From the NCBI RefSeq assembly GCF_000743575.1, contig NZ_JQGC01000011.1, forward strand, positions 29,547 to 93,546: 64,000 nucleotides of DNA, read 5' to 3'. The notes beneath the pieces were generated by a model, which saw only the letters and a program-made list of their open reading frames with translations, ran no database searches and had not been told where the DNA came from. This DNA is from Devosia riboflavina (GTDB lineage: Bacteria > Pseudomonadota > Alphaproteobacteria > Rhizobiales > Devosiaceae). The position numbers were made by a program, and so were the translations under genes. Below are positions 16,740-26,692 of the stretch, one piece after another; the first letter of the stretch is position 1; every line of letters begins with the position of its first letter.

Positions 16740-17577
16740 GCGCCCGGCTCGGCGCGATCAGGTCGGCAATCGCCTGCGGATCGGGCTTGCCGAAAGCATC
16801 GAGCTCAGCCGCATGGATCGAACCGGTGATGAACAGGAGGTCGATGCCGAACTGCGCCGCGCCGGTCGCGTCGGTGCGCACGCTGTCGCCGATGGCCAGG
16901 ACCCGGCTCTTGTCGAGCGCCTTGCCCGCCGCCAGCTCGCCGAGGCGGAACGCCTCTTCATAGATCGGCTGATAGGGCTTGCCCGCCATCAGCACCATGC
17001 CGCCCATGGCCGCATAGAGATCGCCCAGTGCCCCGCCGCAATAGATGATCTGGTGCCCATGCTCCACCACGCGATCGGGATTGGCGCAGATCATCGGCAG
17101 CTTTCGCTGGAGCCAGTATTTTGCGCGCTCGCGATACATTTCGGGCGTATCGTCATCGGTATCGAGATCGGTCACCACAACCACTTCGGCCTCTTCCGGC
17201 CCGGTGCGCCTCAAATCAAAACCTTCGTAAAGCGCATCGTCCTCGGTCGCCGGCCCGACGTGGTGGATAGCCTTCCCGCGATATTTCGAAATCATCGTCC
17301 GCGTCGCATCGCCGGAGGAAACGATGGCATCATAGGCCTCGCGCGGCACATTGAGCCGATCGAGCATGGCGACGATCGGCGGGGATGGCCGCGGCGCATT
17401 GGTAATGAGAACCACCTTGCCGCCAGCACGGCGATATTGAACCAGCGCATCCACCGCCTCGGGAAAGGCCGAGACGCCATTGTGGATGACGCCCCAGACA
17501 TCGCTCAGCACCGCATCATAGCGCCCCGCGAGATCGGCAAGGCCGGAAATGATGGGCAGGGGCGCGGCTGCGGACAT
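16699..17577 (-). CDS. HAD-superfamily subclass IIA phosphatase (TIGR01459-like)
   Basis: 292 residues. HAD motif I is DVWGVIHNG, motif II LITNAPR, and motif III/IV GKPYQPIYEEAF followed by AIGDSVRTD. This pattern is the NagD-like subclass IIA, and the group paired with ribF in alphaproteobacteria is a conserved one of unknown substrate. Its 3' end overlaps the ribF start, consistent with one operon. Confidence 0.88.
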   Translation of the reverse strand: MSAAAPLPIISGLADLAGRYDAVLSDVWGVIHNGVSAFPEAVDALVQYRRAGGKVVLITNAPRPSPPIVAMLDRLNVPREAYDAIVSSGDATRTMISKYRGKAIHHVGPATEDDALYEGFDLRRTGPEEAEVVVVTDLDTDDDTPEMYRERAKYWLQRKLPMICANPDRVVEHGHQIIYCGGALGDLYAAMGGMVLMAGKPYQPIYEEAFRLGELAAGKALDKSRVLAIGDSVRTDATGAAQFGIDLLFITGSIHAAELDAFGKPDPQAIADLIAPSRAHVAGFLPRLAWAS

Positions 17578-17665
17578 GGGTCAGTTCCCGTCTAAAAATG
17601 TCTCAGGCTGCTATGTGGCAGTTCGGTCCGGGCGATCAAGCCCGAAACCGATGGAACTGCCGATT

Positions 17666-18940
17666 TCAGAGCTCGGCGCGACGGCGCGCAGCCTCGGGAC
17701 GCTGCGGAGCCGGCGGCGCCACGGTGCGGGTCGGCTCGAGCAGCAGGTCGGGACGCACAGGGCCCGGCGGGGCGATGTGATTGCCCTGCACCAGCGTGAT
17801 TTCATTGTCGAGCAGCTCGACGATCTGCCGCTCGTCGGTCACCCCGGTCGCGAGCAGGGTGATGTCGAAGCGCCCCACATAGCTGGCAATGTCGGACAGG
17901 TGGAAGTCGGTATAGACTTCCGAGGAATTGATCAGCTGGCCGGCATTGACGCGGATGGTGCGCACGCCGAGCTCGGAGAGATCGGCAAAATTGAGCCGCA
18001 GCGAGGACGCATCGGACAGCGAGAAGCCGGCGCCGCGACGCTGGATCGCCTGCAGCGCCGTGCGCGCCGTCTGCATCAGCTCCTGGAATTCCACTTCGCC
18101 GATGGTGAAGATCAGGCCCGTGGCAATGACGCGGTTGGCATCGAGAATGGCCAGCAATTGCTCAACAGCCGCGCTGTCGCGCAGCGTGGCGCTCGAGAGC
18201 GGAATATAGAGCGAAATCGCCTGCCCGCCGGTGCGGGCGCGGCGGGCAATCGCCACAGCCTCGTTGAGCGCGGTGCCATCGATGCGCTGCAAGACGTCCT
18301 CGCCGCCATGGTGCGGCAGGAAATCGACCGGCTCGGCCATGTCGCCGTCTTCGAGCAGCAGGCGCGGCACGAGGTCATAACCGGCCGGACGCCGCTGCGG
18401 CAGGCGCGCGACGGGCTGGATATGATAGACAAGGCGCTGGTTGCCCAGCGCCTGACGCACCATTTCAAGGGGAATGATCGGCTCGATATCGCCATGCCGC
18501 GGCGCTGCCGCCACGGGGCGCGGCGCATCGCTCAGAAATCGATCGCCGGCCGGAACGGCTGCCGGTGCGGCTCCCTTCTCCTCGATTTCGGCAACCGCCT
18601 CAGCCACCTGGCGGATCACCGTACCGAGGACGGAAATATCGGCCTCGATGGTTTCGAGGCGCTGGCCGGGATTGAGTTCGGAGAGCGCATTAATGCGGCG
18701 GCCGAGCACGGAACCGGCCTGGGCATCGGTCGCCAACAGACGCGAAAGATCCTCGATGCCGCGTTCGAGGCGCTTTTCCGCACGCAGCCGCAAACGGCGT
18801 TCGGAAATCAGGGTAGCAATGCAAACAACGACCAGCGCAACCAGGATCGCTTCGGCAAGCGTAAACGACAAGGCGAAGTAGGATGTTGCGCCAATCGCAA
18901 AACCCGCAAGCGCGATAAAGAGATAGACCAGAGCCTGCAT
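17666..18940 (-). CDS. Two-TM, coiled-coil, degenerate EAL protein (TipF-like)
   Basis: 424 residues. Two membrane segments lie at about 2-24 and 27-46, then a charged helical stretch, a Pro/Ala linker and an EAL-type domain at about 155-400. Every catalytic signature is lost: the EAL position reads YDLVPRL, DDFG reads LSDAS, the KID site reads RVNAG and the AEGVE site reads ATGVT. It therefore cannot be an active c-di-GMP phosphodiesterase. The architecture matches TipF of Caulobacter, a c-di-GMP effector in flagellum placement (inference); no flagellar genes are nearby. The N-terminal membrane anchor fixes it to the inner membrane. Confidence 0.8.
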   Translation of the reverse strand: MQALVYLFIALAGFAIGATSYFALSFTLAEAILVALVVVCIATLISERRLRLRAEKRLERGIEDLSRLLATDAQAGSVLGRRINALSELNPGQRLETIEADISVLGTVIRQVAEAVAEIEEKGAAPAAVPAGDRFLSDAPRPVAAAPRHGDIEPIIPLEMVRQALGNQRLVYHIQPVARLPQRRPAGYDLVPRLLLEDGDMAEPVDFLPHHGGEDVLQRIDGTALNEAVAIARRARTGGQAISLYIPLSSATLRDSAAVEQLLAILDANRVIATGLIFTIGEVEFQELMQTARTALQAIQRRGAGFSLSDASSLRLNFADLSELGVRTIRVNAGQLINSSEVYTDFHLSDIASYVGRFDITLLATGVTDERQIVELLDNEITLVQGNHIAPPGPVRPDLLLEPTRTVAPPAPQRPEAARRRAEL

Positions 18941-19133
18941 GGCATCCCAGGTTCAGATTGTGGCTAGATTCGACGCACCTGTCATACCATTGCCAATGTG
19001 ACGGAAAAAGCACTTAGACCCGATCCTACAGGTAAAGAACGGATTATTTACCCTGTTCGTCAACAATCCCAGCACCCGCCATGGCTGTCCGGCACCGGCC
19101 AGGCGCAAGGCGTAACACTAGGATTTTGGCGTA

Positions 19134-20564
19134 ATGGCAATGAATTCAGGCCTCGACAACGTGCTGAGCGGCCGGCTTCTGCTGATCGACAGCGACGCGG
19201 AAGCGGCCTTCCAGATTGGCGAATCGTTGAGCCAGGCCCTGCTCTGCACGCCCGCCGTTACCCTGGCAAAATCCGGCCGCGAGGCCCTCGACATGCTGCG
19301 CGCCAACCGATTCGACATCATCCTGGCCGACATGCCGAGCCTCAACGACATCGCCGAGCGCGACGATGAAGGCATGGGCCGCGTCGTGCGCCACGCCGAA
19401 GGCGCGCTCGTCGTCGCCATGGCCGGCGGCGCCTCGGTCACCGCTGCGGTCAGCGCCATGCGCTCCGGCGCGCATGACTATGTGACCAAGCCCATTGCCG
19501 GTCCGACCCTCGCCACCCGCATCGGCGAACTGGCCCAGCGCCATGGCCGCCCGCGTTCGCTCGGCCTCGACACCAGCCTGCCACAAGCCGTGCCGGATTT
19601 CGCCGGCTTTGTCGGCGCGTCCAACGCCATGCAGTTCATCTATGAGCAGATCGGCCGCGTCGCGACCTCGTCCGCCCCAGTCTTCATCACCGGCGAAAGC
19701 GGCACCGGCAAGGATGTCTGCGCCGAAGCGCTTCACAGCCAGGGCCCGCGTTCGGGAAAACGTTTCGTCGCCATCAACTGCGCCGCCATTCCGCGCGACC
19801 TGATGGAAAGCGAACTGTTCGGCGTCGCCCGCGGCGCCTTTACCGGCGCCCATGAAGATCGCAAGGGCGCGGCAGAACTCGCCGATGGCGGTACGCTCTT
19901 CCTCGACGAAATCGGGGAAATGGACCTTTCCCTGCAGTCAAAACTGCTGCGCTTCCTCCAGACCGGAACCATTTCCCGTGTCGGCGAAGCCAGCATGCGA
20001 AAAGTCGATGTGCGCGTCATCTGCGCCACCAATCGCAATCCCCTGCAGATGATCACCGAGCGGAAATTCCGTGAGGACCTGTTCTATCGCCTGCACGTCC
20101 TGCCGATCCATCTGCCCCCGCTGCGCCAGCGCCCGACCGACATCATGGTGCTCGCCCGCCACTTCCTCGAGCGCTATGCGCGCGAAGAGCACAAGGCGTT
20201 TGGCGGCTTCTCCAATGAAGCCTCCCAGCAACTGACCGCCGCCGATTGGCCAGGCAATGTCCGCCAATTGCAGAACCTCGTGCGTCGCATCGTCGTTATG
20301 TTCGATGGCGGCGAGATCGATATCGGCATGCTCAATGCCGCCGACATCGAATCCCAGGCTTTTGCGCCGGTGGAAGCCCCTGCCCCGCGCGCCGAAACCC
20401 GCCGCGCCATCCTGCCCATGTGGCAGCAGGAACAAAAAATCATCGAAGACGCCATTGCCGCCTTCTCCGGCAATATTTCCATGGCCGCCGCAGCGCTGGA
20501 AATCAGCCCGTCCACCATCTACCGCAAGCGCCAGAGCTGGGCGGAGATGCAGAAGGCCGGTTAA
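19134..20564 (+). CDS. Sigma-54-dependent response regulator (LuxO/NtrC-like)
   Basis: 476 residues. The receiver domain keeps D19/D21, phospho-acceptor D66 (LADMP) and K119 (VTKP), although the usual switch Thr is Ala (VVAMAGG). The AAA+ domain has Walker A GESGTGKD at 187-194, GAFTGA at 234-239 for sigma-54 contact, and Walker B TLFLDEIGE. The C-terminal Fis-type HTH ends in SPSTIYRKRQSW, with WQQEQKIIEDAI before it, as in LuxO. It should activate sigma-54 promoters when phosphorylated. No cognate kinase gene is adjacent, so it is an orphan. ATG 19140 is an alternative start. Confidence 0.9.
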   Translation: MAMNSGLDNVLSGRLLLIDSDAEAAFQIGESLSQALLCTPAVTLAKSGREALDMLRANRFDIILADMPSLNDIAERDDEGMGRVVRHAEGALVVAMAGGASVTAAVSAMRSGAHDYVTKPIAGPTLATRIGELAQRHGRPRSLGLDTSLPQAVPDFAGFVGASNAMQFIYEQIGRVATSSAPVFITGESGTGKDVCAEALHSQGPRSGKRFVAINCAAIPRDLMESELFGVARGAFTGAHEDRKGAAELADGGTLFLDEIGEMDLSLQSKLLRFLQTGTISRVGEASMRKVDVRVICATNRNPLQMITERKFREDLFYRLHVLPIHLPPLRQRPTDIMVLARHFLERYAREEHKAFGGFSNEASQQLTAADWPGNVRQLQNLVRRIVVMFDGGEIDIGMLNAADIESQAFAPVEAPAPRAETRRAILPMWQQEQKIIEDAIAAFSGNISMAAAALEISPSTIYRKRQSWAEMQKAG

Positions 20565-20599
20565 GGCCGGCCACAACGCGCCCCTCCACACCCACGGTG

Positions 20600-20662
20600 T
20601 CATTCCCGCGAAAGCGGGAATCTCCGTTTCAGCGCACCGGATTCTCGCTTTCGCGGGAATAA
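20600..20662. repeat. Paired palindromic repeat (CGCGAAAGCG type)
   Basis: Two inverted copies of ATTCCCGCGAAAGCGGGAAT, at 20602-20621 (perfect 8-bp stem) and 20641-20660 (one mismatch), are separated by 19 nt in the gap between convergent genes. This is a common proteobacterial intergenic repeat, and it may also end transcription from both sides. Confidence 0.8.
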
Positions 20663-20695
20663 CACAGCGGGCGTTAGGCGAACTTCCGCGCTTTC

Positions 20696-22003
20696 CTAAT
20701 CGCGCACAGCGGGCCGGCGGTAGCTGCGCAGGCCTGCAACATCCAGCGCGAGCTCGCAGAACATGGCATTGGCCCATGAGAACCATGGTCGCGTGAACTT
20801 TGTGGGATCATCGACGTGGAAGGACTCGTGCATGAGCCCCGTTCCCCCGTCCGTGGCCAGCAAAAGGGCCAGCAAGTCGCGCTTTTCGGTGGGGTCATCG
20901 CTGGTCAGTCCCTGCACTGCCAGGGCAATCGGCCAGACATGGTCCGGCGGCGTATGCGGACTGCCGATACCCGAAGCTGCCGTCCCGGCATAGAAATAGG
21001 GGTTGGCTTTGCTGAGAACGCGGGAACGCGTCGCCTGATAGATCGGGTCCGCTGCCGTGCACCAGCCCAGCATGGGCAGCGAAAGAAGGCTCGGCACATT
21101 GGCGTCGTCGGCGAACAAGCTATTGCCCAGCCCATCGACCTCATAGGCGTAGACCGGGTCTTGGCCATCGACCTCAATCAGCCCGAAGCGCTCGATACCC
21201 TGCTCAATATCCTCGCGCAGGCGACCGGCGTCCTGAGCAAGGCCATGGTCGCCAAAAACCTCGACCGCCAGTTCGGCGATGTATTTTAGCGCCACCGCAG
21301 CAAAGGCGTTGCCGGGAATATTGTAGCCATAGACGCAGGCATCATCGCTGGGCCGAAACCCCGCCCAGGTCATACCGGTAGGGCCAGTGATCGACCCCAG
21401 TCCCTCGCGCGTCAGCGTGTCGCTCGGAGGACAATCCAGACGGTCAAACCGATAAGTCGAATTGCGCTCGTGGTCCTGCTCGGTCCGCCAGGTTCGGATG
21501 ACGACCTTAGCCACGTCCACAAAACTTTGCAGATGGTCGGTTCGGCGGGTTGTTGCCCACAGGTCATAGGCCAGTTGGATCGTATAGGCGAGCGAGTCGA
21601 TCTCGTATTTGCGTTCCCACACCCAGGCAGATTGCGGAAAAACATCCTTGTGTCCTGCTCCATTGCCGCTGGCGTTGAAGGCATTGGCATAGGGATCGAG
21701 CAGCACATAGTCGAGCTGGCGCCGGGACACCGCCGCGATCAAATCGGCCAAGCCGGAATCCTCGTGCGCAAGGTGCAGGAACGGCGCAAGTTGTGCGGTC
21801 GAATCGCGGAGCCACATTGCCGGAATGTCGCCCGTTATGACGAATGCCGTTCCATCGGGTAGGTAAGTGACTGTTCTCGTCAGCATGTCCATAAGGCAGC
21901 GCTCGACGGTCTCGGCGACTAGCGCGCCCAGCTTCTCGGCGACCTGGCTCGAGATTTTCTGAACGATCGGGTAAAATGACTCTCCAGTCACCGCCATCTC
22001 CAT
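20696..22003 (-). CDS. Glycoside hydrolase family 125 (exo-alpha-1,6-mannosidase-like)
   Basis: 435 residues, typical length. The family hallmark GDIPAMWLRDS is at 58-68, with further conserved blocks YANAFN, WERKYEIDSLAY, GMTWAGFRPSDDAC and YGYNIPGNAFA. GH125 enzymes are inverting exo-alpha-1,6-mannosidases (known from Clostridium and Streptococcus). No signal peptide is visible, so it acts in the cytoplasm, probably on imported mannosides. It has no sugar transporter beside it. ATG 21997 is an alternative start. Confidence 0.87.
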   Translation of the reverse strand: MEMAVTGESFYPIVQKISSQVAEKLGALVAETVERCLMDMLTRTVTYLPDGTAFVITGDIPAMWLRDSTAQLAPFLHLAHEDSGLADLIAAVSRRQLDYVLLDPYANAFNASGNGAGHKDVFPQSAWVWERKYEIDSLAYTIQLAYDLWATTRRTDHLQSFVDVAKVVIRTWRTEQDHERNSTYRFDRLDCPPSDTLTREGLGSITGPTGMTWAGFRPSDDACVYGYNIPGNAFAAVALKYIAELAVEVFGDHGLAQDAGRLREDIEQGIERFGLIEVDGQDPVYAYEVDGLGNSLFADDANVPSLLSLPMLGWCTAADPIYQATRSRVLSKANPYFYAGTAASGIGSPHTPPDHVWPIALAVQGLTSDDPTEKRDLLALLLATDGGTGLMHESFHVDDPTKFTRPWFSWANAMFCELALDVAGLRSYRRPAVRD

Positions 22004-22150
22004 CTATAGGCGCTAGTAGGGAACGTCCCCTTATTGCATAGCCGCGGATTCGGCGCCTAGGGCCGAACTGAAGCCATAAGGTATTCGCCCCCTCCTGCCA
22101 TCCCCTGACACGCCGCGCCCCTAAATCTCCTCGATCCACAGGAGAGCCCG

Positions 22151-22687
22151 ATGCCATCGGCCCATGTCTTCATCGCCACCAGTCTCGACGGTTTTATCGC
22201 CCGCCGGGATGACGACATCGACTGGCTGACGAGCTTTTCCGCGCTTGGCGAAGACCACGGCTACAATACGCATATCGCAAAGATGGACGGCATCATCATG
22301 GGCCGCGGCACCTATGAAAAGGTGCTGACCTTCGACCAGTGGTACTACGAAAAACCAGTCCTGGTCCTCAGCAGCAGCCTCGACCCGGACTCAGTTCCTG
22401 ACCGCCTCGAGGGCAAGGTGGAAATCGTCAGCGCCACACCTGGAGCCGCCATGGATCTCGCCGCCGCCCGCGGCTGGAACCGCATCTATGCCGATGGCGG
22501 AAAACTCATCCAGTCCTTCCTGCGCGCCGGCTTTGTCGAAGACATGATCATCAGCCGCATCCCGATCCTCCTCGGCGACGGCATTCCGCTCTTCGGGCCA
22601 TTGGAACGGGATATCGGGCTCGAACACATCGAGACCAAATCCTTTCCCTCCGGCCTCGTGCAGTCGCACTATCGCGTCAAACGCTAG
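22151..22687 (+). CDS. Dihydrofolate reductase/RibD C-terminal-family reductase
   Basis: 178 residues. FIATSLDGFIARRDDDIDWL at the N terminus, IIMGRGTYEKVLTF and a YADGGKLIQSFL block place it in the YwjB/YyaP-type RibD_C group, NADPH-dependent reductases of uncertain substrate. The start follows an AGGAGAGCCCG ribosome binding site. It ends 4 nt into the convergent EamA gene. Confidence 0.85.
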   Translation: MPSAHVFIATSLDGFIARRDDDIDWLTSFSALGEDHGYNTHIAKMDGIIMGRGTYEKVLTFDQWYYEKPVLVLSSSLDPDSVPDRLEGKVEIVSATPGAAMDLAAARGWNRIYADGGKLIQSFLRAGFVEDMIISRIPILLGDGIPLFGPLERDIGLEHIETKSFPSGLVQSHYRVKR

Positions 22688-23649
22688 GGCGTGTTGGCTT
22701 CCTTGGACTTGACCCGATCAAGGCCAAGCCTGTGCTCTCGTAAAATGACGGCGATGCCCGATCCGATGATGATCAGCGCCCCAAGGATCATGGTCAGCGT
22801 CGGCACATCGGCGAAAATGAAATAGCCCAGCACGATGGTCAGGATCAGCGACACATATTCGAAGGGCGCGATCACCGACATATCGGCATGCCGATAGGAC
22901 GAGGTCATCAGCAATTGCCCGATGCCGCCGAAGAACCCGGCCCCGACAAGCAGCGCCGCCTGCTCCGGCGTCGGCCAGATCCAGCCGAAGGGCAGCGTCA
23001 ACAACGACAGCACGCTGGCGCTGACGAAGAAATAGGTAACGATCGCCTCGGTGCGCTCGGTATGGACGAGATTGCGCACCGCCATCATGGCAAAGGCCGA
23101 GAGCACAGCCGCGAGGAACGCGGCCAGCGCGCCCACCGCCTCGGCATCGCCAAGCGCAGCGCCGCCCGAAAACACCGTCAGGCGCGGCCAGAGAATGATG
23201 ACGACTCCCACGAGCCCGAAAACCACCGCCGTCCAGCGATAGAAATGCACGCGCTCATTGAGCAGCACGGCCGAGAAAATGACGATCAGCAGCGGGGCGG
23301 CATAGGAAATCGCCGTCGCCTCGGGCAAAGGCAGGCGCGTCAGCGCGAAGAACCCGAGGCTCATCGAGGCAACGCCGACGAGGCCGCGCAAGATATGGCC
23401 AACCGGCCGCTTGGTCGAAAAGGCATTGCCCAGCCGTCCCTTCCAGCCCAGATAGGCCAGAACCGGCAAAAGCGCGAAGAAGGAGCGGAAGAATACCATC
23501 TGTCCCGATGGTACCGTCTGGGTCGCCTTGAGCATGGTGGCCATGCCGACGAAGAAGAAGACCGACACCACCTTGAGCATGATGCCGCGCATGGGATTGG
23601 TCGCACGCGCGGGAGAAGCCTGGGCAGCAATTTTGTCGGGGGCGGACAT
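22684..23649 (-). CDS. EamA-family (DMT) transporter
   Basis: 321 residues, ten hydrophobic segments in two repeats of five, the EamA pattern. The repeats contain FALTRLPLPEATAISYAAPL and SYRHADMSVIAPFEYVSLI, both typical of the PecM/RhaT-like branch. Likely an inner-membrane exporter of small metabolites; the substrate is not predictable. Confidence 0.87.
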   Translation of the reverse strand: MSAPDKIAAQASPARATNPMRGIMLKVVSVFFFVGMATMLKATQTVPSGQMVFFRSFFALLPVLAYLGWKGRLGNAFSTKRPVGHILRGLVGVASMSLGFFALTRLPLPEATAISYAAPLLIVIFSAVLLNERVHFYRWTAVVFGLVGVVIILWPRLTVFSGGAALGDAEAVGALAAFLAAVLSAFAMMAVRNLVHTERTEAIVTYFFVSASVLSLLTLPFGWIWPTPEQAALLVGAGFFGGIGQLLMTSSYRHADMSVIAPFEYVSLILTIVLGYFIFADVPTLTMILGALIIIGSGIAVILREHRLGLDRVKSKEANTP

Positions 23650-23677
23650 GGGACACTATCCGGGCCGGATGACCGGC

Positions 23678-23872
23678 CTATTTGGACTGGTTTTTTTCCA
23701 GCTTCTCTTTGGCGATCCGCGCGGTGGCGAAGGCCTTGTGCTCGGGGCCCACGGCGCTGCCGGTCTTGACGACCTTGCCGTCGGCATCATGGATTTCCCA
23801 GTGCCAGTTGGCGTTGGGACCGCTGCCGCCCTTGAGGCGCAGCTTGATCTGGTATGGAGATTGTTCGCTCAT
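23678..23872 (-). CDS. Small conserved-looking basic protein, unknown function
   Basis: 64 residues, MSEQSPYQIKLRLKGG through AKEKLEKNQSK. It is a soluble, beta-rich N-terminal half with WHWEIHDADGKVV and a basic helical C terminus. I do not recognise a family with certainty. A longer in-frame start 20 codons upstream lacks support. It lies 28 nt downstream of the EamA start and is on the same strand. Confidence 0.6.
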   Translation of the reverse strand: MSEQSPYQIKLRLKGGSGPNANWHWEIHDADGKVVKTGSAVGPEHKAFATARIAKEKLEKNQSK

Positions 23873-23986
23873 GCCCGCCTTATGCAGCACCTCGGCCCAC
23901 GAAGAAAGCGGAAAGTGGGGCAGCAACAGCACCCCATTCTCCTAATCCGCCCCGCGTTAGTCTCGATGCTAACACTCTGCTAACGA

Positions 23987-24343
23987 CTAGACGTCGGAAA
24001 CGCTGACTTTGACCCGCTCGCCGCCGAAGGTGATGAGGTCGCGGATCGGCCCATAGGCACCGTCGGCATAAGGATAATACCAGGCTTCATCAGGCCCGTC
24101 GGCGGTCAGCGTCTTGATCGTATAATAGTGCGCCTCGCCCTTTCCCGGCTCCTTTTTCCGCGTTTCCGACAGCTCCAGGATACCGGGATGCACAGCCTCG
24201 ATCGGCACGAAAACCTGCGGTTTCCGCCCGGGCTCTTCGAGCCGCAAAGCCTTGAGCGTGCTCGCGATTTCGCCGTCATCGAAATAGATATGCACGCGTC
24301 CGGCAATCGGGCTCACAATGGAAGTCGTCTCGTCGGCGGCCAC
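23987..24343 (-). CDS. DUF427-like protein
   Basis: 118 residues. The GTG start at 24343 is chosen because AAAGGAGG lies 5 nt before it; an ATG 63 nt upstream has nothing comparable. The pattern of RVHIYFDDGEIASTLKALRL, then FVPIEAVHPGILELSET and a KGEAHYYTI block resembles DUF427 (small beta-barrel domain, function unknown). It is divergent from groESL. Confidence 0.6.
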   Translation of the reverse strand: MAADETTSIVSPIAGRVHIYFDDGEIASTLKALRLEEPGRKPQVFVPIEAVHPGILELSETRKKEPGKGEAHYYTIKTLTADGPDEAWYYPYADGAYGPIRDLITFGGERVKVSVSDV

Positions 24344-24411
24344 AACAGCCTCCTTTGTCAGAGGTTCATCTTCCGATGTTAACGCACAAACAAAATCTCC
24401 GTTCACCCAAC

Positions 24412-24441
24412 CTTGACTCTCTTAGCGCCGCATCCCTATAT
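24412..24441 (+). promoter_or_regulatory. groES promoter (RpoH/sigma-70-like)
   Basis: CTTGACT at 24412-24418 and CCTATAT at 24435-24441, with a 17-nt gap between the TTGACT and CTATAT hexamers. The CTTG/CYTATnT pattern fits alphaproteobacterial RpoH consensus and also sigma-70. It lies 14 nt upstream of the CIRCE element. Confidence 0.6.
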
Positions 24442-24454
24442 CCCCATCACCTTG

Positions 24455-24481
24455 CTAGCACTCAGCCACTTCGAGTGCTAA
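24455..24481. promoter_or_regulatory. CIRCE element (HrcA operator)
   Basis: CTAGCACTC-N9-GAGTGCTAA matches the CIRCE consensus TTAGCACTC-N9-GAGTGCTAA with one substitution (first T to C). It is 46 nt upstream of groES and downstream of the promoter, so HrcA would block transcription. hrcA itself is not in the window. Confidence 0.92.
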
Positions 24482-24526
24482 CAGGCCCGAAATTGCATTC
24501 AGAAATGATGCCAAGAGGAAAAAATC

Positions 24527-24817
24527 ATGGGCTTCCGTCCCCTGCATGACCGCGTGGTCGTCCGTCGCGTCGACAGTGAAGAAAAGACCAAGGGCGGGAT
24601 CATCATCCCCGATACCGCCAAGGAAAAGCCCTCCGAGGGCATCATCGTTTCCGTTGGCCCTGGCGCTCGCGACGAGAACGGCAAGATCAATGCCCTCGAC
24701 GTCAAGGCCGGCGATCGCGTGCTCTTCGGCAAGTGGAGCGGCACCGAGGTAAAGCTCAACGGCGAAGACCTGATCATCATGAAGGAAAGCGACATCATGG
24801 GTATCGTCGAGGCCTAA
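24527..24817 (+). CDS. groES: Co-chaperonin GroES
   Basis: 96 residues, standard length. [21 protein letters not shown] and the mobile-loop region [14 protein letters not shown] that binds GroEL are clear, with [13 protein letters not shown] at the end. An AAGAGGAAA ribosome binding site precedes it. First gene of groES-groEL. Confidence 0.98.
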   Translation: MGFRPLHDRVVVRRVDSEEKTKGGIIIPDTAKEKPSEGIIVSVGPGARDENGKINALDVKAGDRVLFGKWSGTEVKLNGEDLIIMKESDIMGIVEA

Positions 24818-24852
24818 TAGCTTCGGTTTCCCAGTCGTTTAACCCATTCTAA

Positions 24853-26505
<1,653 letters not shown>

Positions 26506-26560
26506 GAAGTCCTACCCAACAGCTTCGAAGCTCGTTTCTTCCCAGTCACGATCTTCGTGG

Positions 26561-26594
26561 AAAGGCGCGGTGGCAACACCGCGCCTTTTTCTTT
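26561..26594 (+). terminator. Intrinsic terminator of groESL
   Basis: A perfect 12-bp stem (26561-26572 with 26577-26588), arms AAAGGCGCGGTG and complement, with a GCAA tetraloop, is followed by TTCTTTT. Confidence 0.92.
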
Positions 26595-26692
26595 TGCCAT
26601 CAGGTTCCGGGACGCATTTTCACTGCCGAGTGGTTTGACAGAAAAGCCCGCGCCGTTTCATTCTCAGGCATCTAGGGCTTTGGGAGGTTCCG

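Noticed and set aside
16740..17665. FMN riboswitch upstream of ribF
   Set aside because: The upstream sequence is coding for the HAD protein and I see none of the conserved RFN helices.
17549..18967. Long plus-strand frame over the EAL gene
   Set aside because: Antisense shadow of the degenerate EAL gene; His/Gln/Arg-rich composition typical of frame shadows.
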